A stretch of DNA of 64,000 nt, from NCBI GenBank assembly GCA_029851415.1, contig CM056742.1, forward strand, positions 56,112,454 to 56,176,453. Reading direction: 5' to 3'. The stretch comes from Eretmocerus hayati. Taxonomy: Eukaryota > Arthropoda > Insecta > Hymenoptera > Aphelinidae. The position numbers and the translations under genes are program-made. Below are positions 1 to 12,026 of the stretch, piece by piece; positions within the stretch are counted from its first letter, which is position 1, and every line of letters starts with the position of its first letter. The notes beneath the pieces are model-generated. The model did not search any database. It was given only the letters and a program-made list of their open reading frames with translations, and was not told the origin of the DNA.

Positions 1-1315
1 CGATGCACACTCATTCGAGAGTAATTCCACGTTGATTCCGCAAGGTTTTCTCTGACCATTCTTTCATCTATCGATATTTTTTTCCGTTTCAAAATGTTGA
101 AAAAAAATTGTTCTAACACTTTTGAGTGCCTAAAGATTATTTTTGCATTACCCAAATCTATCTTAGTAATCCTGCAATAAATTCAAAATTTGAGAAATTG
201 ACTCGGCAATTCGTGCACAGCTTTGGACTGCTTCCACCCATCGCGATTCTGCTCACGGAAGTCGAAAGAGGGTTCAGAAACTTATCAATTTACCATCTGT
301 CCAATATTTTCCAAACCGTTTCGGTCCTTGCCAGACTCAAAATAATCTCAAACTACGGTATTGGTGTAGCTTTCCAGCATGCTCATGAAAATTCTTCTTT
401 AATCATGTTTTCGGTTACTATTGTTGTAATATACCCGTCAAAAATGTTGGAGCATCATTTCCAAGTTATGGCTTCCCCACAATTTTTTTGTGCATTAAAA
501 AGTCAAAACAGTAGAAAATAATTTTTTATGAAGCTGGAGTTTCATGCAGGGCTTTGAATTTGACTTAATGGTGTTTTTCGAGTGATGGTCCATCGAATAT
601 ACTCAGATAGACCAAGGTGGTGCGAACAAATTTTGTTGGACCTGAAAACTTTAGGATCCATCTTTTTTCGATACTATGTAACAAGAACATGGAAAAATAT
701 AGGGAAAAAACATGGAAGAATATTCAAATGGTCGGAGGAAACCTTGCGAAATCGACATGGAATTACTGATATGAAGGATTGCTTTCACTCAAATCGAAAA
801 ATTGACGGCCGTTGCAAAGCTAATGAATAGCAAGTCAACTGACTCATTTGTGAATATATCCAGGTTCTACGCGAGGATTCCCTGAGTTTTCCCTGATTTC
901 CAGGTGCAAAACAAATTCCCTGAGTTTTCCTTGATTTCCCTGATTCCCAGGTTCGGTGGAGACAATGGAGCATTCTCCTGATATTTCTCAGCAGCGTATA
1001 TCTTCCTCGGGCAAGAGAAGAGAAGAGCAATAATCAACGTTTTTGCTCACTAGCCTACCACATCGATTGTTATCTAAAAATGATCCGATTCCATATTCAA
1101 ATAATTCGTGGACCAAACTTTGAACGGTACAATCAAAAAGAGTGCTTGGGGGTTTAAAACGATGCACCATGAAGTAAAGTCAGATGATGTTCACGTAACA
1201 GTGGACGTGACGAAATGGTTTGCTTACTTACTGTAGAATCGGCGGAAATCGGGATCGCTGGATCTCCTTCCACTATTCCGCGGAAAAATTGCTCTCAAAT
1301 AAGTCTTTGGGACCA
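1..1315. other. No gene recognised
   Basis: AT-rich sequence with short open frames only. The longest, at 126-521 on the plus strand, opens with GTG rather than ATG, and its translation matches no family I know. Around 870-955 the phrase ccctgagttttcc and variants occur several times in a row, which looks like the remnant of a simple or mobile repeat. I see no splice-flanked exon here. Confidence 0.5.
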
Positions 1316-1319
1316 GGAA

Positions 1320-2200
1320 TTCTGAGGCAATCAAATCCGCGAATAACCAGATGTTCGGACGAGGAACTTTGTCGGGAATGGTAGCAACTCAGGAACCCAG
1401 GAAGGCCATGCAACCCCTGGATAACCGGACTCGCAAATCAAAAATTTTCCATGGAAGGAGGGAATCACACCCAAGAACCGGGAACGCAATCAAACTGGCA
1501 ATGAATCGGACCCACAAAAATGCCAACAAAAATTTCTGGTTCGAGCATTCAGTTATTTGTGGGTTTGATTGCCTACCTGGGTTTGGTGTTGATCTTTTCT
1601 TCCGACAGAATTTCTCTTACGAGCATCCGGTTATTCGCGGATTCGACTGCCTACCTGGGTTTTGGGGTTGATTTTTCCCCCAACGAATCTCTTGTCCGAT
1701 TAAGCGGTTATCTTCGGATTTGTTCGCCTTCCTGGGTTGGGGATTCATTTTTCCTTCGGCCACCCTTCTTGTCCGAGCATCCGGGTAATTGCGGATGTGT
1801 CTCCTTGGCTTCGGGGTTGATTTTTTCCGCCCGACAAAATTTCTTCCCCGAGCATCTGGTTAGTTGCGGGTTCGATTGCTTACATGGGTTTTGGGGTTGA
1901 TTCTCCCCCCAATAGAATTTCTGGTCCGAGCACCCGGGTATTTTTGGGATCGATTGCCTTCCTAAGTTATGGGATAGATTTTTCCTCTCGGCGAAAATTC
2001 TCTTCAGTTACTCGCGAGTTCGACTGCCTACCTGGGTTTGCGTGTGGAATTTCTCCCCGACGAAATCTCTTGTCTGAGCAACCGGTTATTCTCGGGTTCA
2101 TTCGCCTTCCTGGGTTTGGGATTCATTTTTCCCTCGACCGACTTCCTCATTCGAGCATCCGGTTATTTGCGGGTTTATTTGTCACTCTGGATTTTGGGTT
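1320..2200. repeat. 77-bp satellite array with an orientation switch
   Basis: From about 1520 to 2190 a unit of about 77-78 bp repeats nine times on the plus strand. Its landmark is gcctacctgggtttggg, seen in variant form near 1571, 1649, 1726, 1801, 1878, 1956, 2026, 2104 and 2181 (one unit is about 70 bp). From 1320 to about 1505 the same unit occurs in the opposite orientation. The period is near a multiple of three, so long open frames run through it; these are not genes. Copies are diverged, so the array is not recent. Confidence 0.8.
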
Positions 2201-3565
2201 TTTCAAATTAAAATATATATGCTGTGAATAGCACATCACGTAGAAAAACCCAAAAAATGTCTACATATCTCATCCATCGAAATCATCACTCACGAAAGAC
2301 TAATAAATGGAATATAGAGTCATGCCAACACAACTGTTCTCCAACATTATTTGATAGTTATATTATTAGTTGTTAATTAACAACTAATACAAATTTCAAC
2401 TTAGGTATCGGTAATTTGTAACATGCTGAGAAGTTTGAGTAATACACAGAACCTCATTATGAGGAGAATGAAGTTTCAATAGCATCATGTGAGACGTACT
2501 TTAATTTTACAAATATACTAGGTAATGTGATCCTCGAAGTACATCCAGATGGATGTATGGATTCAGGTTCTATAATGATTGATTCCTCAATCAAGAATGT
2601 TTTCAAGTTGAACTCACCAATTTCCACCAAAAGAGCGTAAATGTGCTACTCACTCGATGATTCTTTCTATGAATCAGATGAACTCTGTACAATCTAGATT
2701 GATTTAGAGATTCACCTACGCGATCTAGCTTCTCAATCAAGTCTTTAGCAAGAATGTGAGTACACGTCAAGACAGTAACGACCCATATACCATGATTAAG
2801 AGAGTAGCTGAGAGAATTAGATTAGAGTAATATGTAAAGGAAGTATGTTGTACAAAAAAAATTAGAGCAGCACAGGGGGTCACTGCACATATTACAACAT
2901 TTGTTTATGGACAGTCATCAGTGGGACTGACCAGTCCCACAACATCTAGATGTGAGAGACGATCCTTCTTATATTCGACATGAGCAGATTTTTGGTGAGA
3001 CACGAAAAGCAGTACGGAAGATATTTCATTGGTTGCAATTCTAATTCATCAACTAGAGTAGACTATGGTCACTCCTTTGAGATGCACAATTTCAGGCTCC
3101 AGAGTTGACTTTGTCTTAATTATGGAGGGAAACTGAAAGTCAATACACTGCCGAAAGGTAGATTGATGCTAGCTCTCATACTTGCATGAGATCGAATCCT
3201 ATAATTCTCCAAGAATATTCGGAGATCATTCTTGGCACTGCACAACAGCGAGCATGTCACACATTGTAGTCTTTGGCCCACACATTATTTTTATATCACT
3301 ACAGACAAGAAAACACACACCAGGTCGCTCTTTGACTATAGTGACCGACAATTACGATTGGCATCGACTGACATTCAGTCTTTCCTGTACTCGTGCCAGT
3401 CGTGCTGAAGCTGGAATAAACACTCTGTACAGAATTTGATTCTGAAAGAGAAGAATCGTCTGCCACAAGCCTCGCCCGCGTCCCTTTTTCCTTTTGCGTT
3501 CGTGATGAGAGATCATGCACACATATAGACATACTGCCACACCTACGTAACTTGAAACATGAATC
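2201..3565. other. No gene recognised
   Basis: AT-rich intergenic sequence with short frames on both strands. I see no conserved protein motif, no RNA gene and no clear repeat structure. It ends at the target duplication of the hAT-like element that starts at 3574. Confidence 0.5.
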
Positions 3566-3573
3566 GATCATGC

Positions 3574-4943
3574 CAGGGGGCCGCTCACTAGGGAGTAGCC
3601 GATGTCAATGGCGGCTAATACGGCTACTTCCAAGGCTACTGCGCGCTACTGCGATAGAGCCACCACCGAACGCAAGTAGATAAGAGTAGTCAAAAGTGGC
3701 CTCGATGAGATGTTCGAGAGTAGAATTTGCGGAGCCGCGTTGTACTGCACACTACTTTACAGCCACTGTAGGCTACTTCTAGCTACTGTAGAGCTTGTAT
3801 TGCAGACCTGTGAAGCCACCATCTTCATTTGAATAGTAGCGGGAAGTAGCCAAGAGTGGCCCATACAGGACAAGATAGCATCGCTGTCGTGCGCTGGCTA
3901 TCCAGAGCCGGCTAATATTGGCTTCTCCCGACCACTTGTACATTTTCGGTCGTTTGTCTTCAATTTATGAAGAAAACCCCGAAGTAGCCGATATTAGCCG
4001 ATTCTAATATGTTGAAACGCGTCGAAGTTCGCCCATTTGATGCCAGCTTCGATATATTTTCAAAAGAGGCTAATTCACGCTACTGTCGGGTACTGCGCCT
4101 TTACGGAACGGACTGCATTAGACAGGATTCGGTGCATGCACATAGCTCATGAACATTTGGGAGCATCCACATAACGTGAAAGCTACGGAACCCGGTGTCA
4201 TCTCATAATTCTTCACAATCCATATAGTTTTCCCGAGTTGGTATTCGAGTAAACTAAAATATTTTCGCCAAAAATCGACGAGATCTTCGAAATTGTATTC
4301 ACAAAGGATCCATTTTTGCGCCGACTACTTGGGTATGATGTGACTCACACTTGAATTATGGATGGTCTCTCATGCCACGGCATTTGAGAACATTTCTTTG
4401 TCCTTTGTTTGCTTGAGAAGTAATCTCGCGTAATTCATCGTACGACCATCAAACTTGGAAGATTATATACGATCATCTGAAAAGACTGATCATAATCATC
4501 GATGAGTAATTATTTTTGAATGAAGATTATCCAATCGGGGTTTTCTTCATAAATTGAAGACAAACGACCGAAAATGTGGAAGTGGTCGGGAGTAGTCAAT
4601 ATTAGCCGGCTCTGGATTGCCAGTGCACGACATAGATGCTTCCTCGTCCTGTATGGGCTACTCTTGGCTACTTCCTGCTACTATTCAAATGAAGTTGGTA
4701 GTTTCACAGGTCTGCAAAACAAGCTCTACAGTATCTAGAAGTAGCCTACAGCGGCTGTAAAGTAGTGTGCAGTACAAGGCGGCTCCACGAATTCTACTCT
4801 TCCGCATCTAATCGAGGCTACTCTTGACTACTCTTATCTACTTGCGCCCGGTGGTGGCTCTATCGCCGTATCGCGCATTAGCCTCGGCAGTAGCCGTATT
4901 AGCCGCCATTGGCATCGGCTACTCCCTAGTGAGCGGCCCCCTG
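3574..4943. mobile_element. hAT-type foldback element, 8-bp TSD
   Basis: The ends begin CAGGGGGCCGCTCACTAGGG and are perfect inverted repeats for 31 bp; the inverted arms continue with mismatches for about 400 bp (3574-3978 and 4545-4943). The 8-bp sequence GATCATGC flanks both sides (3566-3573 and 4944-4951). An 8-bp target duplication and a CAGGG terminus are typical of hAT transposons. The roughly 565-bp loop has no coding capacity, so this is a non-autonomous copy. The arms are rich in the word gctact. The frame at 4824-5084 crosses the right end and is not a gene. Confidence 0.88.
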
Positions 4944-4951
4944 GATCATGC

Positions 4952-5464
4952 AGTATCCGAGACGTCTTATGAAGACTCGAACGATATCAGACAAACATTT
5001 TTCGGAAGGGTCAGAAATTTGTTGATTGAATTATCAACAACCAGGTGCCTCCACCGTGGGTGTGGCGACTCGGGAAGCTTCTGAGAATTAAGTGTGAGTT
5101 GACGTGTGCTTAAAGTTGAGTCTAATCGTACAAATAGATAGAAATGTATCAATTCGTAAGAAATGTGTGAGGTTAAAAGGTTAAGCGTATATGAGGCACG
5201 GCAGCTTTGCGCGCGGTTCGACTTTTTTTCAACTTTTTATCAAATTTTCATATAGTACTCGCCAGCAAGCTGCTACCGCGCCTTTTGATTAAGGTCGTTG
5301 AGAAGTGAAATTTCTTCCTCATGGCACGCGTCTAGAACCAACTCTGCTGGTTAGTAGGACCTCCAAAATGAGTGGCAAAATACGTGCTTACTAGTTTCGA
5401 AGGATGCTATTTCTGTAACTAATAAAGACCATGATCAGCCGTCTGAGATGGAGTGTGTGCGCTT
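4952..5464. other. No gene recognised; short dispersed repeat
   Basis: No coding region. The stretch gctaccgcgccttttga near 5273-5290 recurs inverted near 23600-23620, so a short dispersed repeat is present. Nothing else is recognised. Confidence 0.4.
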
Positions 5465-7665
5465 TTGCTCTTGTTTAAGAAAAGAGAATTTTGCCAATTT
5501 TGTTTGACAAATTGTTCGGGAATGGTAGGGGCTATCGAAATAGTTCTTTTGGATTTATGATGTCTGATTCTTTCTCCAAATTTCAAGCCCAGGTACATCC
5601 CTTCACGGTGATTTGTTTCCGAAATACGCTTCTTTTTGAGGAAATCGAAATCTTATAAATCAATGGAGATTAAGGCGATGCGGTCACCGTGCATGCTGAT
5701 TTTTGTTCACAGAAATCTCAGAATCTTTTCCAATTCGGGCTAAACGGCGAGTTATCCAGGCTTTGTAATCATTTAACTCGGCCTGGATAACTCTTCGTTC
5801 AGCCCAAATTGGAAAAGATTTCGAGATTTCTGTGAACAAAAATGTGCCAATTTGTAGGTTAGGAGGTGCCTGCGATCAAGTTATTCGCACTTTTCTCCAG
5901 TTCTTTTGCGATTTGAGCTAATCGATGAGAAGACGAACTCAAGTTAGATCATAATGAGTATCCGTCTTCTCCTCCTTTAGCCCAAATCGCAAGAGAATTG
6001 GATAAAAGTGCGAATAACTTTCAGCGTGCACGGTGACCGCATCGCCTTAAGAGTTCAAGTTCGGTCTAGACGTGGGTGAGTGTTCGAAGAATGCTACAAG
6101 GAATCGGAGAGTATTACTAGTCTGCCCATGAATCATAAACCAAGAGTGAAAGTTGTCGGAAATCTGGAAACGGTCGCGGAATGACCGGAGGAGGCGTGGT
6201 GGGGGAAGCCAGCGCGCACTCTGAGCTGAGCGCGAGGAACGGAATCGCGCGCTTCAAACTTGGACGCGTTAAATTTTTTGGCAATATTTCGACATTTACT
6301 GGTCCAATTTTCTTCATTCTTTCGCCAATGAGGGATGTTATTCTCCAATTGAGATGAATGGTGCTCTTACTTTTTCGAATTGACCATAACAAAATGAGTT
6401 ATTTCCAAACCCATTAGTACAAAGATTTTGAATGCTGATTGACAAGCAATAGGATTAACTTGAGCTCATGAATAAACCACTTGATGAACAAAAAAAATTA
6501 TTATCCAATAGGATTGTCATATGGAAATAGATTTTCTCAATGTTTCGGATAAATTTTCCGTCTCAGGCGGCCATATTAATTTTGGGTGGATAACACCGGC
6601 ATCATTGTTCGTTTTAGAAACAACCCCGAATGAAGGAAAGAATGTTTGAATTTGGTTGGATAGTTTTGGAGATTACCATGATTCTCATAGCGCATCCGAA
6701 TTTGAAGCGCGCGATTCAATTTCTGCACGCTCTCCGAACAGCCTCTCTCCGGCTTCTCCCCCCCCCCCATGCGCGCGGGATTCAAATTCGGATGCGCTGT
6801 AAGAATCATGGTTATCTCCAAAACTATCCAACCCAATTTGACCATTCTTTTCTCTATTCGGGGTAGCTTCTCCCAAAACGAATAATGATGCTGGTGTTAT
6901 CCACCCAAAATGAATATGGCCGCTAGGAACTGAAAACTTATCCGAAATATTGAGAAAATCTATATTAATCTGACAATTCTGTTGGATAATGATCCGCTTT
7001 TGTTCATTGTGTGGTTCACTCATGAGGTCAAGTTCACCTTATTGCTTGTCAATCAGCATTGGTAATCTTTGTGCTAATGGGTTTGCGAATAACTCGTTCT
7101 GTTATGGTCAATTCGAAAAAGTAAGTGCGCCATTCATCTTAATTAGAGAATGGCAACCCTATTTAACGGGAAAACTAAGAAAATTGGACCAGTAGATGTC
7201 AAAATATTGCCAAAAAGTTTAACGTGTCCGAGTTTGAAGCGGACAATGCCGTTTCTCGCGCTTAGCTCCGAGTGCGCACTGGCTTCCCCCACCTCGCCTC
7301 CTCCGGTCATTCCGCGACCCTTTTCAGATTTCTGCCAACTTTCACTCTTGGTTTATGATTTATGGGCAGACTAGTATTACTTTTCGATGCCTTGTAGCAT
7401 TCTTCGAACACTCACCCACGTCTAGATCAAGCTTGAGCTCTTAATCCCCAATTGTTCATGAGATTTCAATTTTCTGTAGAAAAAAGCGTATCTCGGAAAC
7501 AAATCACCACGGAGGGACGTACTTGGGCTTGAAATTTGGAGGAAAAATCAAAAATCATAGATCCGGAAGAACCATTCCTATATCTCCTACCATTCCCGAA
7601 CAATTTGTCAAACAAAATCGAGAAAATTATCTTTTGTCAAACAAATGCAGAGTTTGTGCATACCC
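5465..7665. mobile_element. 2.2-kb palindromic foldback element
   Basis: The left arm (about 5465-6710) is the inverted counterpart of the right arm (about 6785-7665). Matching landmarks include tttgacaaattgttcggg near 5505 and its complement near 7600, and tctagacgtgggtgagtg near 6066 and its complement near 7412. The centre lies near 6740. The arms are diverged by many substitutions, so both copies have aged separately. No transposase is encoded and I could not see a target duplication. The left arm is longer because it contains the 373-bp element at 5674-6046. Short frames here are mirror images of each other, not genes. Confidence 0.8.
5674..6046. mobile_element. 373-bp inverted-repeat element flanked by TTAA
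   Basis: The ends are GGCGATGCGGTCACCGTGCA and its near-perfect complement, with TTAA directly on both sides (5670-5673 and 6047-6050). It consists of two adjacent hairpins (about 5705-5835 and 5868-6020) between the terminal repeats. The opposite arm of the host palindrome has a single TTAA at 7441-7444 in the matching sequence, which is the empty site. TTAA targeting is characteristic of piggyBac-type elements, but no transposase is present, so the superfamily is an inference. Confidence 0.85.
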
Positions 7666-8280
7666 AATAATGTATTGAGAATTTTCTCGATGGTTTATTG
7701 AATAGTATCTTCCAGAGGAATTATCTGAATCTTGGCCATTCCCTCACAGGATCGGAACCCAGAAGTTTTTCAACATGAACTCTGCACTATTTTCTCATAA
7801 ACAAATAGGTCAAGACAGGCTAATTTCATTGTATCAGGTTCTACTTTGGCTCATATCAAGGGTATACCAAAAGACGTCTATTCCAATAATTCCAGACTTG
7901 GACTGCATATATTCAGGGTGCAATGAACAATTTAAATATTGTGTCAATTTCATTGTTTATTGCAGCTGCTGACGGACATATCAACATATTGACATGTATT
8001 TTTCTTTCATTCGCTTCAAAACTTTATTAGCTTCAAAACTGCACAAGCCAGAATCCCGGAAAACCTATAATTTTCCCAGCTGTTTGGAGAGAAAGGGGAA
8101 GAAAGCAAAATTTGGCACTAAATCGGCCGTATAAAAAAAGCCAGCCGAGTTCGAAGGGCAATTGGGTATATTCTGACTCTTGGAGATCCCGCGCATTCAA
8201 AAAAATAAAAATAAAACTGTGGACTTGTATATGTTCGGACCAAAATCTGAACGATTTCGATCTAATGTGCCTGGACTACT
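7666..8280. other. No gene recognised
   Basis: AT-rich sequence with short frames and no recognisable motif. The frame that begins at 8112 runs into the CCGGTG-rich repeat and a transposon end and is not considered a gene. Confidence 0.4.
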
Positions 8281-8582
8281 ACCCTTATGAAGAAAACCAC
8301 CGGGATCGTCACCGGTGGTATATCCGGCAAAACCACCGGGAAAATTCGAACATTTTTTCCCCCCGGTGTAACCACCGGTGCGGAATTTTCGAGGAACAAA
8401 GCGGATTTCTGCCCTTCCCCCCGGTGTTTTCACCGGTGAGAACATTTTTAATGCGCAAACCGGTTATTACGAGAATTTTTATAGATGACGAAATTTTTGA
8501 AACGAACAAAGGAAACATCCTCGGTGTCTCGTTTTATGCGGAGAGACACCAGGAATGGCCTTCTAGCTGTTCAACGATAATT

Positions 8583-10155
8583 CACGGTGAGTCATTCAGC
8601 CAAAAAAGGTCGAGTTGCGTGAACATGGGATTTTCCTCTGGGGTATGTTTCGGGGTCATTAGTAGATCATTTCCCAACAAGAATCAAGAGAATCGGTCGA
8701 GGGTTTTTAGAATAAAGTTGATTTCTCCATTTTTTAGCTGTTTTCCGAAAATAGTGTATTTCCTTCATTACTCACTCTCGTTTCTTGCTTTGAAATCGAC
8801 TATTCAAAAAAACCAAAGTACCTATTTCCGACGTAGAAAGACCCAATCTTTCGAAATCTGAGGTCTTGTCCAGGTAAGATCCGAATAATTTTGAACGGTT
8901 TATAGTGCAGAGGAAACCCTTTCTCACCGATAAAATCCACGGAAAATTCAGGGTCTCCTGAGACTGATACCAAATAACATAAACCTTATCGAAAACAGAG
9001 ATAAACCTCCTGTTGATGAATATGTCAAGGGTTTGGAAAGTTTTGGAGAAGTCGCGAGAGCTTGTTTTGGCATGAATCTTGATCCTGAATATGTTGATAA
9101 AATGGAAGATTCTCGCAGTTGCTATCTGAATTCGGGCATTTGTGTTACATCGAAAGCTTATGCAATTATATATCTTATAAAAGAATTTTGTAGTAGAGCT
9201 AGAACTGGTCTTGGAAAGTACAGCGAACAAGTATTCGAGTCAGTTCATCATATATTCAGTGAAGTTTGGAAGACATATAAAGTTCATTCTGCACACTCTA
9301 CTTATTGAGATCGTCTTTTTCGCGCAGAATGCGAATTCAATGGATTACACGTATGACTTATTTTTCCAACTAATTGTAGAAGGATATAAGTTATCCTTCT
9401 ACGATTACCGTTCTCTTGAGATTAAACGGTAAATGTTACAGTATATAAAATGCGAAAAGGTATCTCTTTAGTAAGTGCACCCTGTGATATTTTTTACAAT
9501 GATAATCGAGCGACTAACGAGACTCAATAGAAACTGATGATGTGAGAGTGGTCTTTAATATGTCAACAAGATTGTACTTATTGAAAATTCAATTCGCATT
9601 GGAACAACAGTCCGAAAAAAAATTCAAAACTTTTTGGTTAGGAAGCTGTTCAGATATAGCTCCTTACTGACATTCAGAATTCTAATCGAATGATGCGAAG
9701 GTCTCGGGCATACCAAATACTAATGGAATGCGTCACTATTGATATGTACACCCTTCCAGTATTTATAAAATGCATACCCCCCGATGACAAAAGATATCCT
9801 TGAATTTTACGTAAATTTTTTCGGTAAAAAGAGGGTTGCTTGCTCTATAAACCATTCCGAATTATTCGGATCTTATCTGGGCTGAATTTGGACCTCGGAT
9901 TTCGGAAGATTGGGTATTTCTACGTCCAATATAGGTACTTTGGTTATTTTGAATAGTCGATCTGAAAGCAAGAAACGAGAGTGAGTAATGAAGTAAATAT
10001 ACTATATTCGGAAGAATCGACCTTATTTTGAAAACCCTCGAACGATTATTTTGATTCTTGTTGGGAAATGATCTACTAATGACCCCAAAACATATCCCAG
10101 AGGAAAATCCCATGTTCACGCAACTCAACCTTTTTCGGTTGAATGACTCACCGTG
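8583..10155. mobile_element. 1.57-kb DNA element, TIR CACGGTGAGTCATTC, TSD AATT
   Basis: The terminal inverted repeats are about 310 bp (8583-8890 and about 9850-10155) and begin CACGGTGAGTCATTC. AATT occurs immediately outside both ends (8579-8582 and 10156-10159), and the unoccupied second copy of the host repeat supports a 4-bp duplication. A CAC terminus with a 4-bp duplication is what I expect of Chapaev-type (CMC superfamily) transposons; this assignment is tentative. The interior carries only a fragment of a protein (9033-9308), so the copy is an internally deleted derivative. Confidence 0.75.
9033..9308 (+). pseudogene. C-terminal fragment of a transposon-encoded protein
   Basis: The reading frame continues upstream of 9033 without a stop at least to about 8985, and encodes a segment with the block GLGKYSEQVFESVHHIF. 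From memory, many repetitive-element ORFs in invertebrates end in a similar GLG-x-SEQ-x-x-ES-x-H module; the glutamate of SEQ could be the last acidic residue of a DDE-type active site, but that is inference. The decayed protein at 42.8-44.6 kb ends in a comparable SEEQG block. The rest of the protein is missing, so the fragment cannot be active. It sits between the inverted repeats of the element at 8583-10155. Confidence 0.5.
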
Positions 10156-10267
10156 AATTCAACAGGGCTGCTACGTATTTATGAGAGTAATTTTGCAGAA
10201 AGTTTCATTTTTTTGTGACATCCATTGTGAATCTTTGAAAATCTCGAGGGGGAAGCTAAAGAGCTTT

Positions 10268-11292
10268 TTAAACGCTTTTATTCAACTTCACTTCGGCCTA
10301 GCGCTTTGTAACCGTAACTAGTGGTGTATGATTTAAGCATTCGGCCCACCACCAACAGCCAATCATGATCATGAGCGGCATTTCAAATCAGCTAATCACA
10401 GTCATGAATTTATAAGTTCTGGGGAAATCTCAGGAATCCCCTCGGTCTTGTCAGCAGTCGCGAGTGACCTTACCGGCACAATGGTCAGATCTTTTAGTAT
10501 ATATTCACGTCCAGTTGCGTCAGTGTCCGATGACTCTGATCTAGTGGAGCTCATTAATAGACGCTTTTATTACGCTTCACCGAGCTTACATAGTTTTCTT
10601 TGGACTTAGCTCGTCTATTGTCCCACAAATTTTCGCATCCGATCACATATTTGTGAACACGTGTTCGTGCAGGCTCGGGGCTCGGGTGCGCGTGAGCCAG
10701 ACCGTGAGCTGGGGAGGATATGGGAAGATCGATATCGATGCGACTGATATGAAGTGAGCAGCGCTCATCACCCGTCTCATTGGCGCCGAAATTCGAATAC
10801 GAGATACGACACCCATAGATCATTCTTCTCCAAGCAGCGCGTACTCTGACAACGTACTTTTTTCCCGATGATCCTTGTCGTTCTACCAATTCCTATCTCC
10901 TTAATATCATGCCAAGGTTAACAAAGTTTCTTGGTATAGTTCATGGAAGCGTTTCTTGAAAATTCTTTTTACTCTTACTTATTTCATGTACTTTTTGCTG
11001 CTCTCGTTGCCGCAATCATTTATACTGCTTCGATTCAAAATTTACCTGCAAAACATCAAATATCATTGGGACTGGGCATCATATTATTGCATCGTCACGG
11101 AAGACCTGAGGCCCACTCTGCGGGTAACCGTTGAGCACGTACATTTTGGGACGCACTCCAGACATGCATCTTACTTGTTCCTTTTCTCTCGATAGGGAAT
11201 GAATGTGGCTCTTGTTCCAAATCTTATTGCGGCGATCTTTCCCCCTTATTCGGTGAATATGAAAAAACGTTCGCGGGAATGCTTGGAGATAC
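10268..11292. other. No gene recognised; dispersed cgcttttatt motif
   Basis: The sequence acgcttttattcaacttcac lies at about 10275 and a relative, acgcttttattacgcttcac, at about 10562; a third relative ends the window. The frames at 10554-10889 and 10943-11195 have no recognisable motif, and their overlapping alternatives look equally random. No RNA gene is seen. Confidence 0.4.
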
Positions 11293-11399
11293 CCTTATAA
11301 TGTCATTATGAAAATATACACCGGGATCGTCACCGGATCATACACCGGAGACTCCGGTGTATAATCCGGTGACGATCCCGGAGTAATTTTTCATAAGGG
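11293..11399. mobile_element. Short CCGGTG palindrome (MITE-like)
   Basis: A near-perfect hairpin centred on gagactcc. Both arms contain accggatc/tacaccgg words and end in ttatgaaaa / ttttcataaggg. The same outer words begin the CCGGTG-rich repeats at 8281 and end the one at 18405, so this may be the minimal palindromic form of that family. No target duplication could be fixed. Confidence 0.6.
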
Positions 11400-11764
11400 G
11401 CCAAGCTAGCTCGATTTTCGAAATTGGGACGCCTGTACTGAAAAATTCGCCCGTCCAACCCTCCATGTCTCCACGATCGCGCAAATTCCTCTTTGAACCC
11501 TCTGGCACAAGGAAGATATTCAAAACGCCATTTCGACGCAAAATTCCCCGAGATATCCGATGAAAATGTTCAGACATGAGCTACAAAGAGCCTTCTGCCC
11601 GGTATTACTTATTTTTTCAAAACCGGTATTACCTAGCAGGAAGCACTCCATAGCTTAAATCTGGTATTCTCATTGTATTCTACGTAAAATTTTACGTCGT
11701 AATGAGGTATTTTGTCATCTCATATCCAGCTAGGGGCAATATGAAATAACGTGATTGTGGTGAC
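11400..11764. other. No gene recognised
   Basis: Short frames only. It ends at the tetranucleotide repeat that terminates the CR1-like retrotransposon. Confidence 0.4.
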
Positions 11765-12026
11765 ATGATTGATTGATTGATTGAAATGAACTTCATCGGA
11801 GTCTGGAGGTATAACCTCATGAGAATCTTCAGGAATATTACATTTGGATACATATTATTATAAGCGATTGTTGATACGGGGAAGTACAGAAAGGTATGTT
11901 GATATTTGCAAGTGCGGAAAGTGACAGAAGTGAAACAGACCATTGGCAGTTGTGGTGCGCGCAGTGCAATATCATGATAGAGAAAAAAAAAGATACATAT
12001 GTACATAAGTAAGAATGACGTACAAT

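Larger units (their letters stand above)
8281..10267 (+). repeat. CCGGTG-rich repeat, copy 1 (split by an insertion)
   Basis: The two halves, 8281-8582 and 10156-10267, match 18106-18405 and about 17400-17525 on the opposite strand in the same order. The first half is studded with ccggtg and its complement (8295-8440). In this copy the halves are separated by the element at 8583-10155. The outer edge starts ccct tatgaa, like the small palindrome at 11293-11399. I see no coding capacity; it is a non-autonomous repeat of unknown class. Confidence 0.7.

Noticed and set aside
126..521. 131-codon frame at the window start
   Set aside because: Opens with GTG, no motif, and no splice or promoter context.
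8112..8861. 249-codon plus-strand open frame
   Set aside because: It starts outside and runs through a CCGGTG repeat and a transposon terminal repeat whose inverted copy exists at 9.85-10.15 kb; no protein motif.
10943..11195. Hydrophobic plus-strand frames, possible membrane protein
   Set aside because: Two overlapping frames look equally hydrophobic, which reflects T-rich composition; no conserved motif or splice context.
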